The notes beneath the pieces were generated by a model. It was not told where the DNA came from. It ran no database searches and saw nothing but the letters and a program-made list of their open reading frames with translations. Made by a program: the position numbers and the translations under genes. Source: Gemmatimonas sp. UBA7669 (GTDB lineage Bacteria > Gemmatimonadota > Gemmatimonadetes > Gemmatimonadales > Gemmatimonadaceae). From it: a stretch of 29,465 nt of DNA. Location of the stretch: contig NZ_DLHL01000009.1 of assembly GCF_002483225.1 (NCBI RefSeq), positions 1 through 29,465 on the forward strand, written 5' to 3'. Shown piece after piece: positions 13,397-21,988 of the stretch; within the stretch, counting starts at the first letter, position 1; each line of letters opens with the position of its first letter.

Positions 13397-15772
13397 TCAG
13401 TCGCTGCCGTCCGACGATGGACCGGCACTGCCACCGGGCTCGGCGCCCGGGCTGTCACCGTCCCGCTTTTCGCGCCGGCCGCGTGAGCGCCGCGCGCCGC
13501 CACGACGACCGCGGCGTCCACGGCGACGGGGACGCGGAGCCCCGTCGGACATGCTCTCACCGTGCGGCCCATCCTCAAACGCGCCGTCCTCGTCTTCGCC
13601 GCCGGCGTCATCGTCGTCGCCGTCGTCAGTACCGGCCCCGGCAAAGCGCACCGGCTCGCCATCGATGTGGTCGACCGGCGTACCACGCCAATGCGGATCG
13701 TCGCCCAGGGCCCCGGACGCGGCGTCCACGGAATCGCCCTCGTCGTCACCCTCGTCGCCGCCATCTCCCGACTCGGCCAGCGTGCCGTCGCGCTTGCGGC
13801 GACGACCTCGCCGTGAGCGGCGATTGCGCCGACGCTTGCGCGGCCCTTCAGGTCCGTCGCCTGCGTCCTCGGCCTCCCCGACTTCTTCGCCGGCATCGGT
13901 GGCCATGCCATAGGCAAACTCACCGGTCACGCGAATCGCGGTTTCGTCGTCGAGATGGGCGTCGCGCAACGGCCCCTCAGCCTCGCCCTCCTCGACCTCA
14001 TGCGCATCGGTGCGCTGCAGCGGGCGGGCGCGCTCAACCGGCGCGACGGGCGTCTCGACGTCGCGCACGTCCGTCTCATTCACCTCGCGTGCACGCGGAT
14101 CAAGTTCAGCCGCGTCCCGGGGCGTGTCGACAGCCGACTCCGGGGACCGCTCTCGAGCAGCGTCACGCGAAGGGACATGCGACAGGTCACGTGGACGACG
14201 CTGCCGAGTGGCTGCCGGATCGTCCAACTCGCCACGCGAATGGTCGCTCTCGTCCGATCCGTCCTTGCGACGCCCGCCCCGGGCACTTCGCGACTCGTTC
14301 GACAGTTGAGCTTCGGCTGGAGGACGCCATACCGGCACCAACTGATCGGCCGGTCCCGTTGCGGCTGTGTCTGGGGCGGCGAGGGCTTCATCAGCCGGGA
14401 CGGCCGGTCCGCTCGCCGGCTCACCAAGCACCCGCTGCAGGCGATCAGCGCGCGGCCCGCGCGGCGCGAAGGGGTCGTCGAAATCCAACCGATCGGCTGA
14501 GACAGTCGGAGATGGATTGTCCGGCGTATCGCCTGTGGGGTCCCGCAGATCCCGGCCCGGGCGGGCATCCCGGCCCTCCCGCGGCTTTCGAGTGCGCTCC
14601 TGCGCGGGCTTCTCTTGCGCGGGCCTTTCCTGCGTGGCGCGATCCTGCCGCGGGCGATCGGCCCGCTCGCTGCGCTCCAGTCGTTCCGTTCGTTCTGCGC
14701 GTGCCGGACGCGCGGCCTGCGGACCTGCGGCCGGATCGTGCAGCTCCGCATCCACCTCCACGGCGGACCGGGTGCGATCGGGACCCGCGCGTTCACTACC
14801 GCGCTCTGGCGCCCGTTCGCGGGATTTGTCGCGGTCGCGATCGCGGTCGCGCCCACGGCGCTTGTCGCGCCGATCGTCACTGCTCGACGATTCGAGACCG
14901 GAGCTACCCTCGCGCTCGCGGACCTTCTCACGGAGACGCTCCACCGAAAGCGGCGCCCCCTCTTCGCGGCGGCGCGTTTGCCCACGGCTGCGCCGATCCG
15001 GGTCAGCGCCGGCGTCCGGTGCAGAGCCGGCAACGGCCCGACGGCCACGCGCGCTCCACGCCCACTTGAGGACGGCGAGCGCGTCACGCATGGCTACGCG
15101 GCGCGTTTCGCGCATGCGCACGCCGTAGGTGGGCTCCAGCGGCACGGCTTCCACACGCCGGGCATGCGGCACGAGGTGGAGCAGGAGGTCGGTGTTGGCA
15201 GTCCAACTGTCGCCGGCCAACCACGAGGCGCCATTGTCGGAACCGGCGCGCAGCGCGTCACGCAGCACCGAAATGCGCATGAGGCGCATGGAGGCCGTCA
15301 GGTCACGCACGCCGTCCACGCGCACGAACGGACGCATGGCCCAGTGGGCACCCTTGAACAGCCGCTTGACTGCCGTTGGGGCATCGGCCACAACCAGCCG
15401 TTCGCCAACGACGAGGTCCGCGCCGCCGTCGAAGCGACGGGCAAACTCGGGTACGATGCCAGGCGGGTCGGTGAAGTCACCCTGAAGCAGCAGCACCGCG
15501 TCGCGACGCGGATAGCGCGTGCGGCCGGCGACGTCACGCAGCAAGGCTTCCACTGCGCCCGCGTAGCCCAGGTGCCGCGTCCCTCGCACGACCGTGACCG
15601 GCATGGCCTGTTCGTACTGCGCCGCCACCTCGGCCGTCTCGTCCGTGCTCGCATCGTCGTAGACGACCACCTCGTACTCGCGCGGAAACTCCGCAAGCAC
15701 AGTGCGGAGTCGCCACAGCAGGACGCCGATGGTTGCGACCTCGTTGTACGCAGGGATGGCGAGGTAAAGCAC
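13397..15772 (-). CDS. Family 2 glycosyltransferase with a very long charged, disordered C-terminal tail
   Basis: Residues about 1-240 form a GT2 (GT-A fold) domain of the dolichol-phosphate-mannose-synthase type: LYLAIPAYNEVATIG, then YDDASTDET (nucleotide-sugar-binding Asp39/Asp40 area), LLLQGDFTDPPG (about 94-105, the DxD-like position), and GDSWTANTDLLL near the acceptor site. Residues about 241-791 look disordered: alternating Arg/Asp/Glu blocks (RDRDRDRDK, ERTERLERSERADR, PAQEKPAQER), an acidic region, and two very basic patches, RKRRRNRRSRRGRRRKRD and PRPRRRGRRGRRGGARRSRG. The tail resembles the RNA-binding scaffold region of RNase E-type proteins in composition only. I chose the GTG at 15772; the frame stays open to 16231, but that part mirrors the divergent gene and is unlike GT2 proteins. 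No membrane helix is apparent. Sugar donor and acceptor are unknown. Confidence 0.8.
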   Translation of the reverse strand: MLYLAIPAYNEVATIGVLLWRLRTVLAEFPREYEVVVYDDASTDETAEVAAQYEQAMPVTVVRGTRHLGYAGAVEALLRDVAGRTRYPRRDAVLLLQGDFTDPPGIVPEFARRFDGGADLVVGERLVVADAPTAVKRLFKGAHWAMRPFVRVDGVRDLTASMRLMRISVLRDALRAGSDNGASWLAGDSWTANTDLLLHLVPHARRVEAVPLEPTYGVRMRETRRVAMRDALAVLKWAWSARGRRAVAGSAPDAGADPDRRSRGQTRRREEGAPLSVERLREKVREREGSSGLESSSSDDRRDKRRGRDRDRDRDKSRERAPERGSERAGPDRTRSAVEVDAELHDPAAGPQAARPARAERTERLERSERADRPRQDRATQERPAQEKPAQERTRKPREGRDARPGRDLRDPTGDTPDNPSPTVSADRLDFDDPFAPRGPRADRLQRVLGEPASGPAVPADEALAAPDTAATGPADQLVPVWRPPAEAQLSNESRSARGGRRKDGSDESDHSRGELDDPAATRQRRPRDLSHVPSRDAARERSPESAVDTPRDAAELDPRAREVNETDVRDVETPVAPVERARPLQRTDAHEVEEGEAEGPLRDAHLDDETAIRVTGEFAYGMATDAGEEVGEAEDAGDGPEGPRKRRRNRRSRRGRRRKRDGTLAESGDGGDEGDDEGDSVDAASGALGDDPHWRGTPVDHIDGEPVRFAGAGTDDGDDDDAGGEDEDGAFEDGPHGESMSDGAPRPRRRGRRGRRGGARRSRGRREKRDGDSPGAEPGGSAGPSSDGSD
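14829..14851. repeat. Hexamer-type repeat coding the Arg-Asp run of the glycosyltransferase tail
   Basis: Alternating TCGCGG and TCGCGA units give a short near-palindromic tract that is read as RDRDRD on the minus strand. It marks one place where the tail has grown by local duplication. Confidence 0.6.
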
Positions 15773-15907
15773 AGGAACCGGTGAGGGGGCAAACGGGGCC
15801 GCTGGGAGTCGACACCGGCGGCAGCGGGGTAAGGACCGATAATAACAGGGAAGGGCCCGTTCTCGCCCCCCCTTGCCCCTGTCCAGCTTTCCCCTTTTGT
15901 TCGACCG
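15773..15907. promoter_or_regulatory. Divergent promoter region with an AT-rich core
   Basis: This 135-base region lies between two divergent genes. The only AT-rich spot is GATAATAAC at about 15838-15846. It reads as a -10-like TATTAT toward the glycosyltransferase and GATAAT toward the coiled-coil gene. No convincing -35 box is seen at the right spacing on either side. Confidence 0.3.
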
Positions 15908-16474
15908 ATGTTCGACGATCTCCGCGACACGCTTCGCACCTTCGGCGCCCGCCTCGACCCCGATGAGCGACGCCGCATGGCCACCGGCATGCGGGACGCG
16001 CTGGTGCACGCGAAGATGGCGCTGCAGTACCTGCGCGCCGGCCTCGCCGGCACCGAGGCCCGTCTCAAGGCGGAACAGGCCGAACTGGACACCGTGCGCC
16101 GACGCCAGGGCTACGCCGCCGAGATTGGCGACAACGAGACGGTGGCCATTGCCGAGCGCTTCGCGGCGCAGCACGCCGAACGGGTGGCCATGCTGGAGAC
16201 CAAGCGCATGGCGCAGCAGCAGGAGCTGCACCTGGCAGAGCGCGACTACGAGGACATGACGCAGGAACTGCGTCGTGTGATGTCGGGCATGGCGCCCAGC
16301 GCGTCCACGCCGGAGCAGGAGGCGCAGCGTGAGGTCGAGGCGGCGCTCAGCGACGACCCCGATGCGTTGCTGGATCTGGACTCCACCCCACCGCCGTCTC
16401 GTCGCTCGCGGGCCGAGCGCGAAGCCGATGCCGAAGCGCGACTCGCGGACCTCAAGCGCAAACTGGGCCGATGA
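15908..16474 (+). CDS. Coiled-coil protein of unknown function
   Basis: The 188-residue product is largely helical and charged. It is rich in Ala, Glu, Arg and Gln from about 20 to 125 (GLAGTEARLKAEQAELDTVRRR, KRMAQQQELHLAERDYEDMT), consistent with a long coiled coil. An acidic, proline-containing linker (DDPDALLDLDSTPPPS) precedes a final short helix (EADAEARLADLKRKLGR). There is no signal peptide or membrane segment, so it is probably cytoplasmic. The overall pattern loosely recalls PspA-like proteins, but I cannot support that assignment. Its stop codon overlaps the start of the outer-membrane protein gene by four bases (ATGA), so the two are translationally coupled and may work together at the envelope. 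The ATG at 15908 has no clear ribosome site. Confidence 0.75.
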   Translation: MFDDLRDTLRTFGARLDPDERRRMATGMRDALVHAKMALQYLRAGLAGTEARLKAEQAELDTVRRRQGYAAEIGDNETVAIAERFAAQHAERVAMLETKRMAQQQELHLAERDYEDMTQELRRVMSGMAPSASTPEQEAQREVEAALSDDPDALLDLDSTPPPSRRSRAEREADAEARLADLKRKLGR

Positions 16475-18297
16475 TGGAGAAGGGTCGGCGGACGGCGCGT
16501 GCCCACATGGTGCGTGCTGTACTGGCCGTGTCGTTGCCGTTGTGTCCGATGCACCGCGCCCTGCATGCGCAGGCCGGACAGGGACAGAACCAACGCAATA
16601 GCGGGACTGATGGACGACGTCAGCCCCCTGTGTCGAGTCAGGGGCGGCTGCCCGTGGCCGGCTGTGCCGGCCAGACCATCAGTGACATCGTCATCATCAC
16701 GCAGCCCCCGTTCAACGAGCGGCTGCCGCAGGACCTCGAGTGGGTGCGTCGTAAAGTAAGGCGCATGCACGTCAACACGCAGGACGACGTGGTCCGTCGT
16801 TTTCTGCTGCTCAAGCCCGGTGAGCCCTGCAATCAGATCAAGCGCGCGGAATCGGAGCGTATTCTCCGCGCGCAGCCGTATCTGGTGGACGCGCGCATTC
16901 GCGTGTACGACGACGAACAGGGTGGCGTGCGACTCGAGGTCGAAACGCGCGACGACTTCAGTCTGGTGTTCGCGCCGCGTGTGCGCACGGCGTCGCCACT
17001 CTTTCGCGGGCTGCGAATCGGAGAAATGAACCTCGGCGGCAGCGCCACCATGGCCGCGGTCGAATGGCGCGATGGCCTGGCGTACAACGACGTGCTCGGT
17101 GTTCGCTACACCGACTACCAGTTTGCGGGCGGGCGCAACGAACTGCGTCTCGAAGGACGACGTGACCTGTTCGGTCAACGCATGAATCTCGAAGTGGTGC
17201 GGCCCTACTACACCGACCTGCAGCGCTTTGCGTGGGTGGGAACGGTGGGTGGCACACGCGAGCCGTTCACCCTTCAGCGCGAAACCCTGCCCGCCAATGC
17301 CGTCACGGTGCGACGCGCGTACAGCAATATCGGCGGTTTGGTGCGTGTGGGGCCGGTGGGCCGTCTCAAGCTCATCGGGGCGTCGGTTACCCGAGAATCG
17401 GAGAGTACGGATCCACAGGCCGTGCTGCTGACTCCCGAAGGCGCGTTGCCCGACAGCTTTCCCGATGCCGCGCCACCGGGGTTTGCCTCGCAGAATGTGC
17501 TACGCGCCAACCTGCTGCTGGGCATGCGCGCCATTCGCTTCAAACCGGTGCAGGGGTTCGATGCCCTCACCGGGACCCAGGACGTGCGGGTGGGTGTGCA
17601 GGCCGGTTTCGTGTTGGGCCAGTCCATCGTGGTGGGGCCGGCACGAGACCGCGATCGTTTTGTCGCGTCCAACATTTATGCGGGCGCCGCCGGTGAGCGC
17701 TGGTATGTGGGCGTGCAGGGCATCACGGAGGCGCGCTACAGCCTGGATCGCAATCGATGGGAGAATGTGATTGGCAGTGGGCGCGCGGCCTGGTATTTCC
17801 GCCCAGCGGTGCGTCAGACCACGGTGTTGCAGGCGGAATGGGCGACGGGGCGTCGCATGCAGGTGCCGTTTCAGTTGTCGCTGGCCGACCCGGAAGGCGG
17901 CATCATGGGGCATCGACGCTCGTGGTCGGCGGGTGCGCGACGCACGGTGTTGCGCGCCGAGCAGCGCTTGGTGGTGCCGACGCGCTTCAACGTGGCCGAC
18001 GTGGGCTTTGCCGGCTTTGTGGAAGCCGGTCGCTTGTGGCGTGAAAGCACGGTGCCGTATTCGGTGGACGCGCCGTGGCGTGGAGCATTCGGTGTGTCCC
18101 TGCTGGCAGCGGTGCCACCGAGATCGCGTCGCATGTGGCGTTTGGATTTCGCCGTACCGGTGAGCAACGACCCGTTCCGTCGCTTCGAGGTGCGCTTCAC
18201 CGGCGTGGATCGCAGCCGCAATTTCTGGCGTGATCCGCGCGATGTGGCGGCCAGTCGCGAGCGCACGGCACCCACGTCGCTGTTCACCTGGCCCTGA
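16471..18297 (+). CDS. Outer-membrane beta-barrel protein with POTRA-like domain (Omp85/BamA-like)
   Basis: The 608-residue protein begins with a basic stretch and a hydrophobic signal (MVRAVLAVSLPLC, with likely cleavage after LHAQA). Start choice between 16471 and an internal ATG at 16507 is open; 16471 overlaps the previous stop as ATGA. Residues about 65-155 resemble a POTRA module: ISDIVIITQPPFNE, then FLLLKPGEPCNQIKRAESER, then LRAQPYLVDARIRVYDDEQG with VRLEVETRDDFSLV. The remainder (about 160-608) is rich in alternating hydrophobic and aromatic strands (VLGVRYTDYQFAGGRNELRL, RWYVGVQGITEARYSL), as in a 14- to 16-strand barrel. It ends LFTWP rather than with the classic terminal aromatic residue. 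It could assemble or export surface molecules; the cargo is unknown. Confidence 0.75.
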   Translation: MMEKGRRTARAHMVRAVLAVSLPLCPMHRALHAQAGQGQNQRNSGTDGRRQPPVSSQGRLPVAGCAGQTISDIVIITQPPFNERLPQDLEWVRRKVRRMHVNTQDDVVRRFLLLKPGEPCNQIKRAESERILRAQPYLVDARIRVYDDEQGGVRLEVETRDDFSLVFAPRVRTASPLFRGLRIGEMNLGGSATMAAVEWRDGLAYNDVLGVRYTDYQFAGGRNELRLEGRRDLFGQRMNLEVVRPYYTDLQRFAWVGTVGGTREPFTLQRETLPANAVTVRRAYSNIGGLVRVGPVGRLKLIGASVTRESESTDPQAVLLTPEGALPDSFPDAAPPGFASQNVLRANLLLGMRAIRFKPVQGFDALTGTQDVRVGVQAGFVLGQSIVVGPARDRDRFVASNIYAGAAGERWYVGVQGITEARYSLDRNRWENVIGSGRAAWYFRPAVRQTTVLQAEWATGRRMQVPFQLSLADPEGGIMGHRRSWSAGARRTVLRAEQRLVVPTRFNVADVGFAGFVEAGRLWRESTVPYSVDAPWRGAFGVSLLAAVPPRSRRMWRLDFAVPVSNDPFRRFEVRFTGVDRSRNFWRDPRDVAASRERTAPTSLFTWP

Positions 18298-18316
18298 CGC
18301 GCATGGGGGGGCTGGT

Positions 18317-18351
18317 GTGACCACGGCGCAGCGATTCTGCACCGTGGTCAC
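18317..18351. terminator. Hairpin between convergent genes
   Basis: GTGACCACGG (18317-18326) and CCGTGGTCAC (18342-18351) pair perfectly. After a single mismatch, GCAG and CTGC add four more pairs around a CGATT loop. It sits between the stop of the outer-membrane protein gene and the stop of the peptide transporter gene and so probably ends both transcripts, although neither side has a T-run. Confidence 0.65.
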
Positions 18352-18360
18352 CGGTCCACT

Positions 18361-19911
18361 TCAGGCGGCGGCCCCTTCGTCCTTCACACCCGCCATCATG
18401 CGCCGAATGGGGACGATCATCAGCAACAGAATGACCATGGACCCAAAGAGTGCGATGGCGGTCCCACTGAACACCGTCGGCGTCTGTTCGAGCTTGGTGG
18501 GATCGACATGACCACCAACAAGGCCTGCCACCAGGTTGCCTACTGACGTGGCGAGGAACCAGATGCCCATCATCTGCCCCACGTAGCGCCGCGGCGACAG
18601 TTTCGTCATGGACGAGAGACCCACGGGGCTCACAAACAATTCGCCGACCGTCTGGAAGAAGTAGCTGGCAATGAGCCACCAGGGTGAGACGAGTACGGTG
18701 CCGCCGCTGGCCACCACGGCGTTCGCTGCAAAGACCATGAGCAGGAAGCCCACGCCGGCCATGCCCAGACCAATCGCGAACTTGGCGGGACTCGACAGGT
18801 CGATGCGCCGCGCCGCCAGCGCGCCCCACAGGACGGCCATCAGCGGAGACAGCACGATGATGAACGCCGAGTTCACCGACTGAAACCACGTGGCCGGCAC
18901 GTCGAAGCCGAACACGTTGCGATTGGTGAAGTCGTTCGCGAACAGGTTGAGCGAAGTGGGCGCCTGTTCGAACGCCGCCCAGAAGATGGCGGCAAAGACG
19001 AAGAGCACGAAGATGACGGCGCTGCGCTTCTTCTCCTCGCGGGTCAGGCCACCAAAGACAAACAGGTAGGTGAAGTAGGCCACCGCGAGGCCCACGAGCA
19101 CAAAGGTCATGGCGCCGCCGATGACCTGTGGGTCGAGCGTGATGGTGCCCGTTGAGGCAAGCAGGAACACGACTGCCAACACGGCAAGTCCGGCGAACGT
19201 GCTGTTGCGCACGGTGCGCTCGCGCGCAGCCTGCACCGTGGCGTTCGGGTCGCGCACAATGTCTTCGCCAATGGTGCCGAGCAAGCGGCGCGCACCAAGC
19301 CAGAAGCTGAGCAGACCGAAGGCCATGCCCACACCGGCCGCCCCGAATCCCCAGTGCCAGCTTACGCGCTCGCCGAGATATCCGGTGACCAACTGACCGA
19401 TGAAGGCACCGGTGTTGATGCCCATGTAGAAAATCGCGAACCCGGCGTCCCGCCGTGCGCCGCCTTCCGGATACAAGTCACCGACGATGGCCGAGATGTT
19501 GGGCTTGAGCAGACCCGTGCCCAGCACAATGAGAATGAGGCCAAGAAAGAAGAACGGCTTGCCCACGCCCTCACCGGCAAAGCCCGAAACGCCGATGGCG
19601 AGATGGCCGCCGGTGATGAGCACGGCGCCGGTCAGGATGGCTCGGCGCAGGCCCAGCCAGCGATCGGCAATCCATCCGCCCGGCAGTGACGCCAGATACA
19701 CGCTGGCGGCGTAGATGCCGACGATGGCCGAAGCCTGCGGGCGCTCAAATCCGAAGCCGCCGTCGTTGAGGGCGGCGGCCATGAAGAGAATGAGCAGCGG
19801 GCGCAGTCCGTAGAACGAAAAGCGTTCCCACATCTCGGTGGCAAAAAGCAGACCGAGGCCCTTGGGGTGACCGAAGAACGATCGGTCCTGGGTCGGGGCG
19901 ATGGAGCTCAC
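18361..19911 (-). CDS. POT-family proton-coupled di/tripeptide symporter
   Basis: POT (PTR2/DtpT) transporters import di- and tripeptides with protons across the inner membrane. The 516-residue protein carries the signature ExxER as EMWERFSFYG (Glu26, Glu29, Arg30) in the first helix, then GGWIADRWLGLRRAIL (the loop 2-3 motif), GTGLLKPNISAIVGDLY, and FAIFYMGINTGAFIGQLVTG. These are all hallmark POT segments. About 14 membrane helices are suggested by hydrophobic blocks. The late block PVGLSSMTKLSPRRYVGQMMGIWFLAT is also typical. The start is GTG at 19911; it overlaps the stop of the preceding ABC ATPase gene (GTGA), so it is the last gene of the peptide-uptake operon. Pairing a symporter with an ABC importer gives uptake of both short and longer peptides. 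Confidence 0.92.
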   Translation of the reverse strand: MSSIAPTQDRSFFGHPKGLGLLFATEMWERFSFYGLRPLLILFMAAALNDGGFGFERPQASAIVGIYAASVYLASLPGGWIADRWLGLRRAILTGAVLITGGHLAIGVSGFAGEGVGKPFFFLGLILIVLGTGLLKPNISAIVGDLYPEGGARRDAGFAIFYMGINTGAFIGQLVTGYLGERVSWHWGFGAAGVGMAFGLLSFWLGARRLLGTIGEDIVRDPNATVQAARERTVRNSTFAGLAVLAVVFLLASTGTITLDPQVIGGAMTFVLVGLAVAYFTYLFVFGGLTREEKKRSAVIFVLFVFAAIFWAAFEQAPTSLNLFANDFTNRNVFGFDVPATWFQSVNSAFIIVLSPLMAVLWGALAARRIDLSSPAKFAIGLGMAGVGFLLMVFAANAVVASGGTVLVSPWWLIASYFFQTVGELFVSPVGLSSMTKLSPRRYVGQMMGIWFLATSVGNLVAGLVGGHVDPTKLEQTPTVFSGTAIALFGSMVILLLMIVPIRRMMAGVKDEGAAA

Positions 19912-20900
19912 GAGGCAGGGTTGGGAGGAAGGGAAGCGTGGTGACAGGCCACGAGGTGCCCGGGGGCTTTTTCCTCGAGCGGCGGAGCGACCTGTGTGCA
20001 GATCGCGTTCTTGCGCGGGTGGGAACAGCGAGGGTGAAACACACAGCCCGACGGCGGATTGGCCGGCGACGGTGGTTCGCCCGCAAGAAGTATACGGCTG
20101 CGCACCGCTCCGGGAACCGGGACCGGCACCGCAGAAAGCAGTGCGCCTGTGTAGGGATGCAGCGGCGTCGCGAACAGGGGACGCCGTGGGGCCAGTTCGA
20201 CCACCCGGCCCAGATACATGACGGCCACCCGGTCGGCCATGTGGGATACCACCGCCAAATCGTGCGCGATGAACAGGTAGGCCAGCCCGTGCGCGCGTTG
20301 CAGGTCGCGCAGCAGATTGATGATCTGTGCCTGCACGCTCACGTCGAGTGCCGATACCGGTTCATCACAGACGATGAAGTCCGGCTCGACCGCGAGCGCC
20401 CTGGCAATGCCGATGCGCTGACGCTGGCCGCCGGAGAACTCGTGCGGGTAGCGCGTGGCCATGTCGGGTTGCAAGCCGACTTCCTGCAAGACGGCCGCTA
20501 CGCGCGCGTCTGCTGCGCTGCCCTTGGCCAGCGCGTGCACGACGAGGCCTTCGCGGATGGATTCCCCCACGGTGAGGCGCGGGTTAAGCGAGCCGTAGGG
20601 ATCCTGAAAGATGATTTGCAGGTGCCGGCGCATGCGGCGCAGCTCTTCGCCGCGGAGTGCGCCGAAGTCGATACCGTTGACGTGCACACTGCCCGACGTC
20701 GGTTCCACCAGCCGCAGAATGGCGCGACCGGTGGTGGTCTTGCCGCTGCCACTTTCACCAACGAGCGCCAGTGTTTCGCCACGCGCAATGTCGAACGACA
20801 CACCATCGACGGCGCGCACCTGTCCCACCGCCCGTTGCAGCAGGCCGCGCCGCATCGGGAAATGCTTCGTGAGATTTCGCACCGAGAGCAGCGGCGTCAT
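19908..20900 (-). CDS. oppF: Peptide ABC transporter ATP-binding protein (OppF/DppF type)
   Basis: This is one of two ATPases that power the peptide importer at the inner membrane. In the 330 residues, Walker A is GESGSGKTT (about 48-56), the ABC signature is FSGGQRQRIGIARAL, and Walker B is FIVCDEPVSALD with the D-loop following; the switch His is in YLFIAHDLAVV. The C-terminal oligopeptide-transporter extension (LHPYTGALLSAVP; SGCVFHPRCSHP) has the clustered cysteines typical of this subfamily. The start ATG at 20900 overlaps the preceding stop by four bases (ATGA). The order with oppD matches oppDF operons. Peptide specificity cannot be told from the ATPase; nickel or other substrates also occur in the family. 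Confidence 0.9.
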   Translation of the reverse strand: MTPLLSVRNLTKHFPMRRGLLQRAVGQVRAVDGVSFDIARGETLALVGESGSGKTTTGRAILRLVEPTSGSVHVNGIDFGALRGEELRRMRRHLQIIFQDPYGSLNPRLTVGESIREGLVVHALAKGSAADARVAAVLQEVGLQPDMATRYPHEFSGGQRQRIGIARALAVEPDFIVCDEPVSALDVSVQAQIINLLRDLQRAHGLAYLFIAHDLAVVSHMADRVAVMYLGRVVELAPRRPLFATPLHPYTGALLSAVPVPVPGAVRSRILLAGEPPSPANPPSGCVFHPRCSHPRKNAICTQVAPPLEEKAPGHLVACHHASLPPNPAS

Positions 20901-21988
20901 GCGCGGGCCATGTCGGGAGTGTGCGACGGGCCCGCGCCGCGCGGCACACCGTGCGGTGCACTGTGCGGCGCACCGTGCTGGTCGCGCACCAGGTGACAGC
21001 GCGCGCGATGGGCCGGCCCGATCTGATGCAGCGCCGGGACCTCACGGCTGCATTCCTCCACGGCCACCGGACAGCGATCTCGGAAGGCACAGCCCGAGGG
21101 AAAAGCACCGAGGGCGGGCACAGTGCCCGGAATGGTGGCGAGATGCGGCACGGCGTCGCCCGCGCCTGCCGTGTCGGCATCGTGCCGAATGCCCGGCACG
21201 GCCGCGAGCAGTCCGCGGGTGTAGGGATGCGCGGGCCGCGAGAACAGCACGTCCACGGGCGCTTCTTCCACCAGGCGCCCGCCGTACATCACCAGCACGC
21301 GCGACGCCATCTCGGCCACCACACCCAGATCATGCGTGATGAGCAACACGGCCATCTGCGTGGCTTCACGCTGCGCACGCAACAGGTCCAGCACCTGGGC
21401 CTGAATGGTGACATCGAGTGCCGTGGTGGGCTCGTCGGCGATGAGCAGCTCGGGGCGCAGCACGAGCGCCATCGCCAGCATGACCCGCTGGCGCATACCG
21501 CCGGAAAGTTCGTGCGGATACTGTTTCGCGCGCGTGGCGGCATCGGCGATTCCGACCGACTGCAGCATGCGAACGGCGTCATCCCAGGCTTCGGCAGCGC
21601 GGCGTTTGGTGTGCGCACGCACCACTTCGGCAATCTGACTGCCCACGCGCCGCACGGGATTGAGCGCCGTCATGGGCTCCTGAAACACCATCGCGATGCG
21701 TTGTCCGCGGATGCGGCGCAGGGGCTCGGCGGCCAGACCGAGCAGATCGTCGCCATCAAAGACGATGCGGCTGTGGCGTCCAATGCGCCCGGGGGATGGC
21801 ACGAGACGCAGCAACGACAGGGCCGTGAGCGACTTGCCGCTGCCGGATTCGCCCACGAGACACACGGTCTCGCCACGCGCCACCGTGAAGGACAAATCGT
21901 CGACCGCGCGCACCGGCATGCCTGCCACCGGCAGTTCGACCGATAGCGACTGCACGTCCAGCAGTGGCGGAGAGGCGTAGGGGGACAT
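20897..21988 (-). CDS. oppD: Peptide ABC transporter ATP-binding protein (OppD/DppD type)
   Basis: This is the partner ATPase of the importer, about 363 residues. It has Walker A GESGSGKSLTALSLL, the signature LSGGMRQRVMLAMAL, Walker B LLIADEPTTALD, and the switch His in LLITHDLGVV. The C-terminal module (AHPYTRGLLAAVPGI; PSGCAFRDRCPVAVEECSRE) is characteristic of OppD-like proteins and includes the cysteine cluster. After it comes an unusual tail of HGAP-HSAP-HGVP units. I prefer ATG 21988, which shares a base with the oppC stop (TGATG); a GTG at 21991 is an equally possible in-frame start that adds one residue. It is translationally coupled to both neighbours. Confidence 0.9.
   Translation of the reverse strand: MSPYASPPLLDVQSLSVELPVAGMPVRAVDDLSFTVARGETVCLVGESGSGKSLTALSLLRLVPSPGRIGRHSRIVFDGDDLLGLAAEPLRRIRGQRIAMVFQEPMTALNPVRRVGSQIAEVVRAHTKRRAAEAWDDAVRMLQSVGIADAATRAKQYPHELSGGMRQRVMLAMALVLRPELLIADEPTTALDVTIQAQVLDLLRAQREATQMAVLLITHDLGVVAEMASRVLVMYGGRLVEEAPVDVLFSRPAHPYTRGLLAAVPGIRHDADTAGAGDAVPHLATIPGTVPALGAFPSGCAFRDRCPVAVEECSREVPALHQIGPAHRARCHLVRDQHGAPHSAPHGVPRGAGPSHTPDMARA
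20942..20977. repeat. Three 12-base tandem units coding a histidine-rich OppD tail
   Basis: The units at 20942-20953, 20954-20965 and 20966-20977 (CGGCACACCGTG and two variants) are read on the minus strand as HGVP, HSAP and HGAP. They lie after the conserved C-terminal module of the ATPase. Confidence 0.7.

Noticed and set aside
13345..15069. 574-codon plus-strand open frame opposite the glycosyltransferase tail
   Set aside because: Arg/Pro/His-rich mirror of the charged tail and it runs through the terminator; the minus-strand frame continues from a real GT2 domain.
15773..16231. N-terminal extension of the glycosyltransferase frame
   Set aside because: These codons are antisense to the coiled-coil gene and precede a typical GT2 start (LYLAIPAYNE); a GTG at 15772 fits better.
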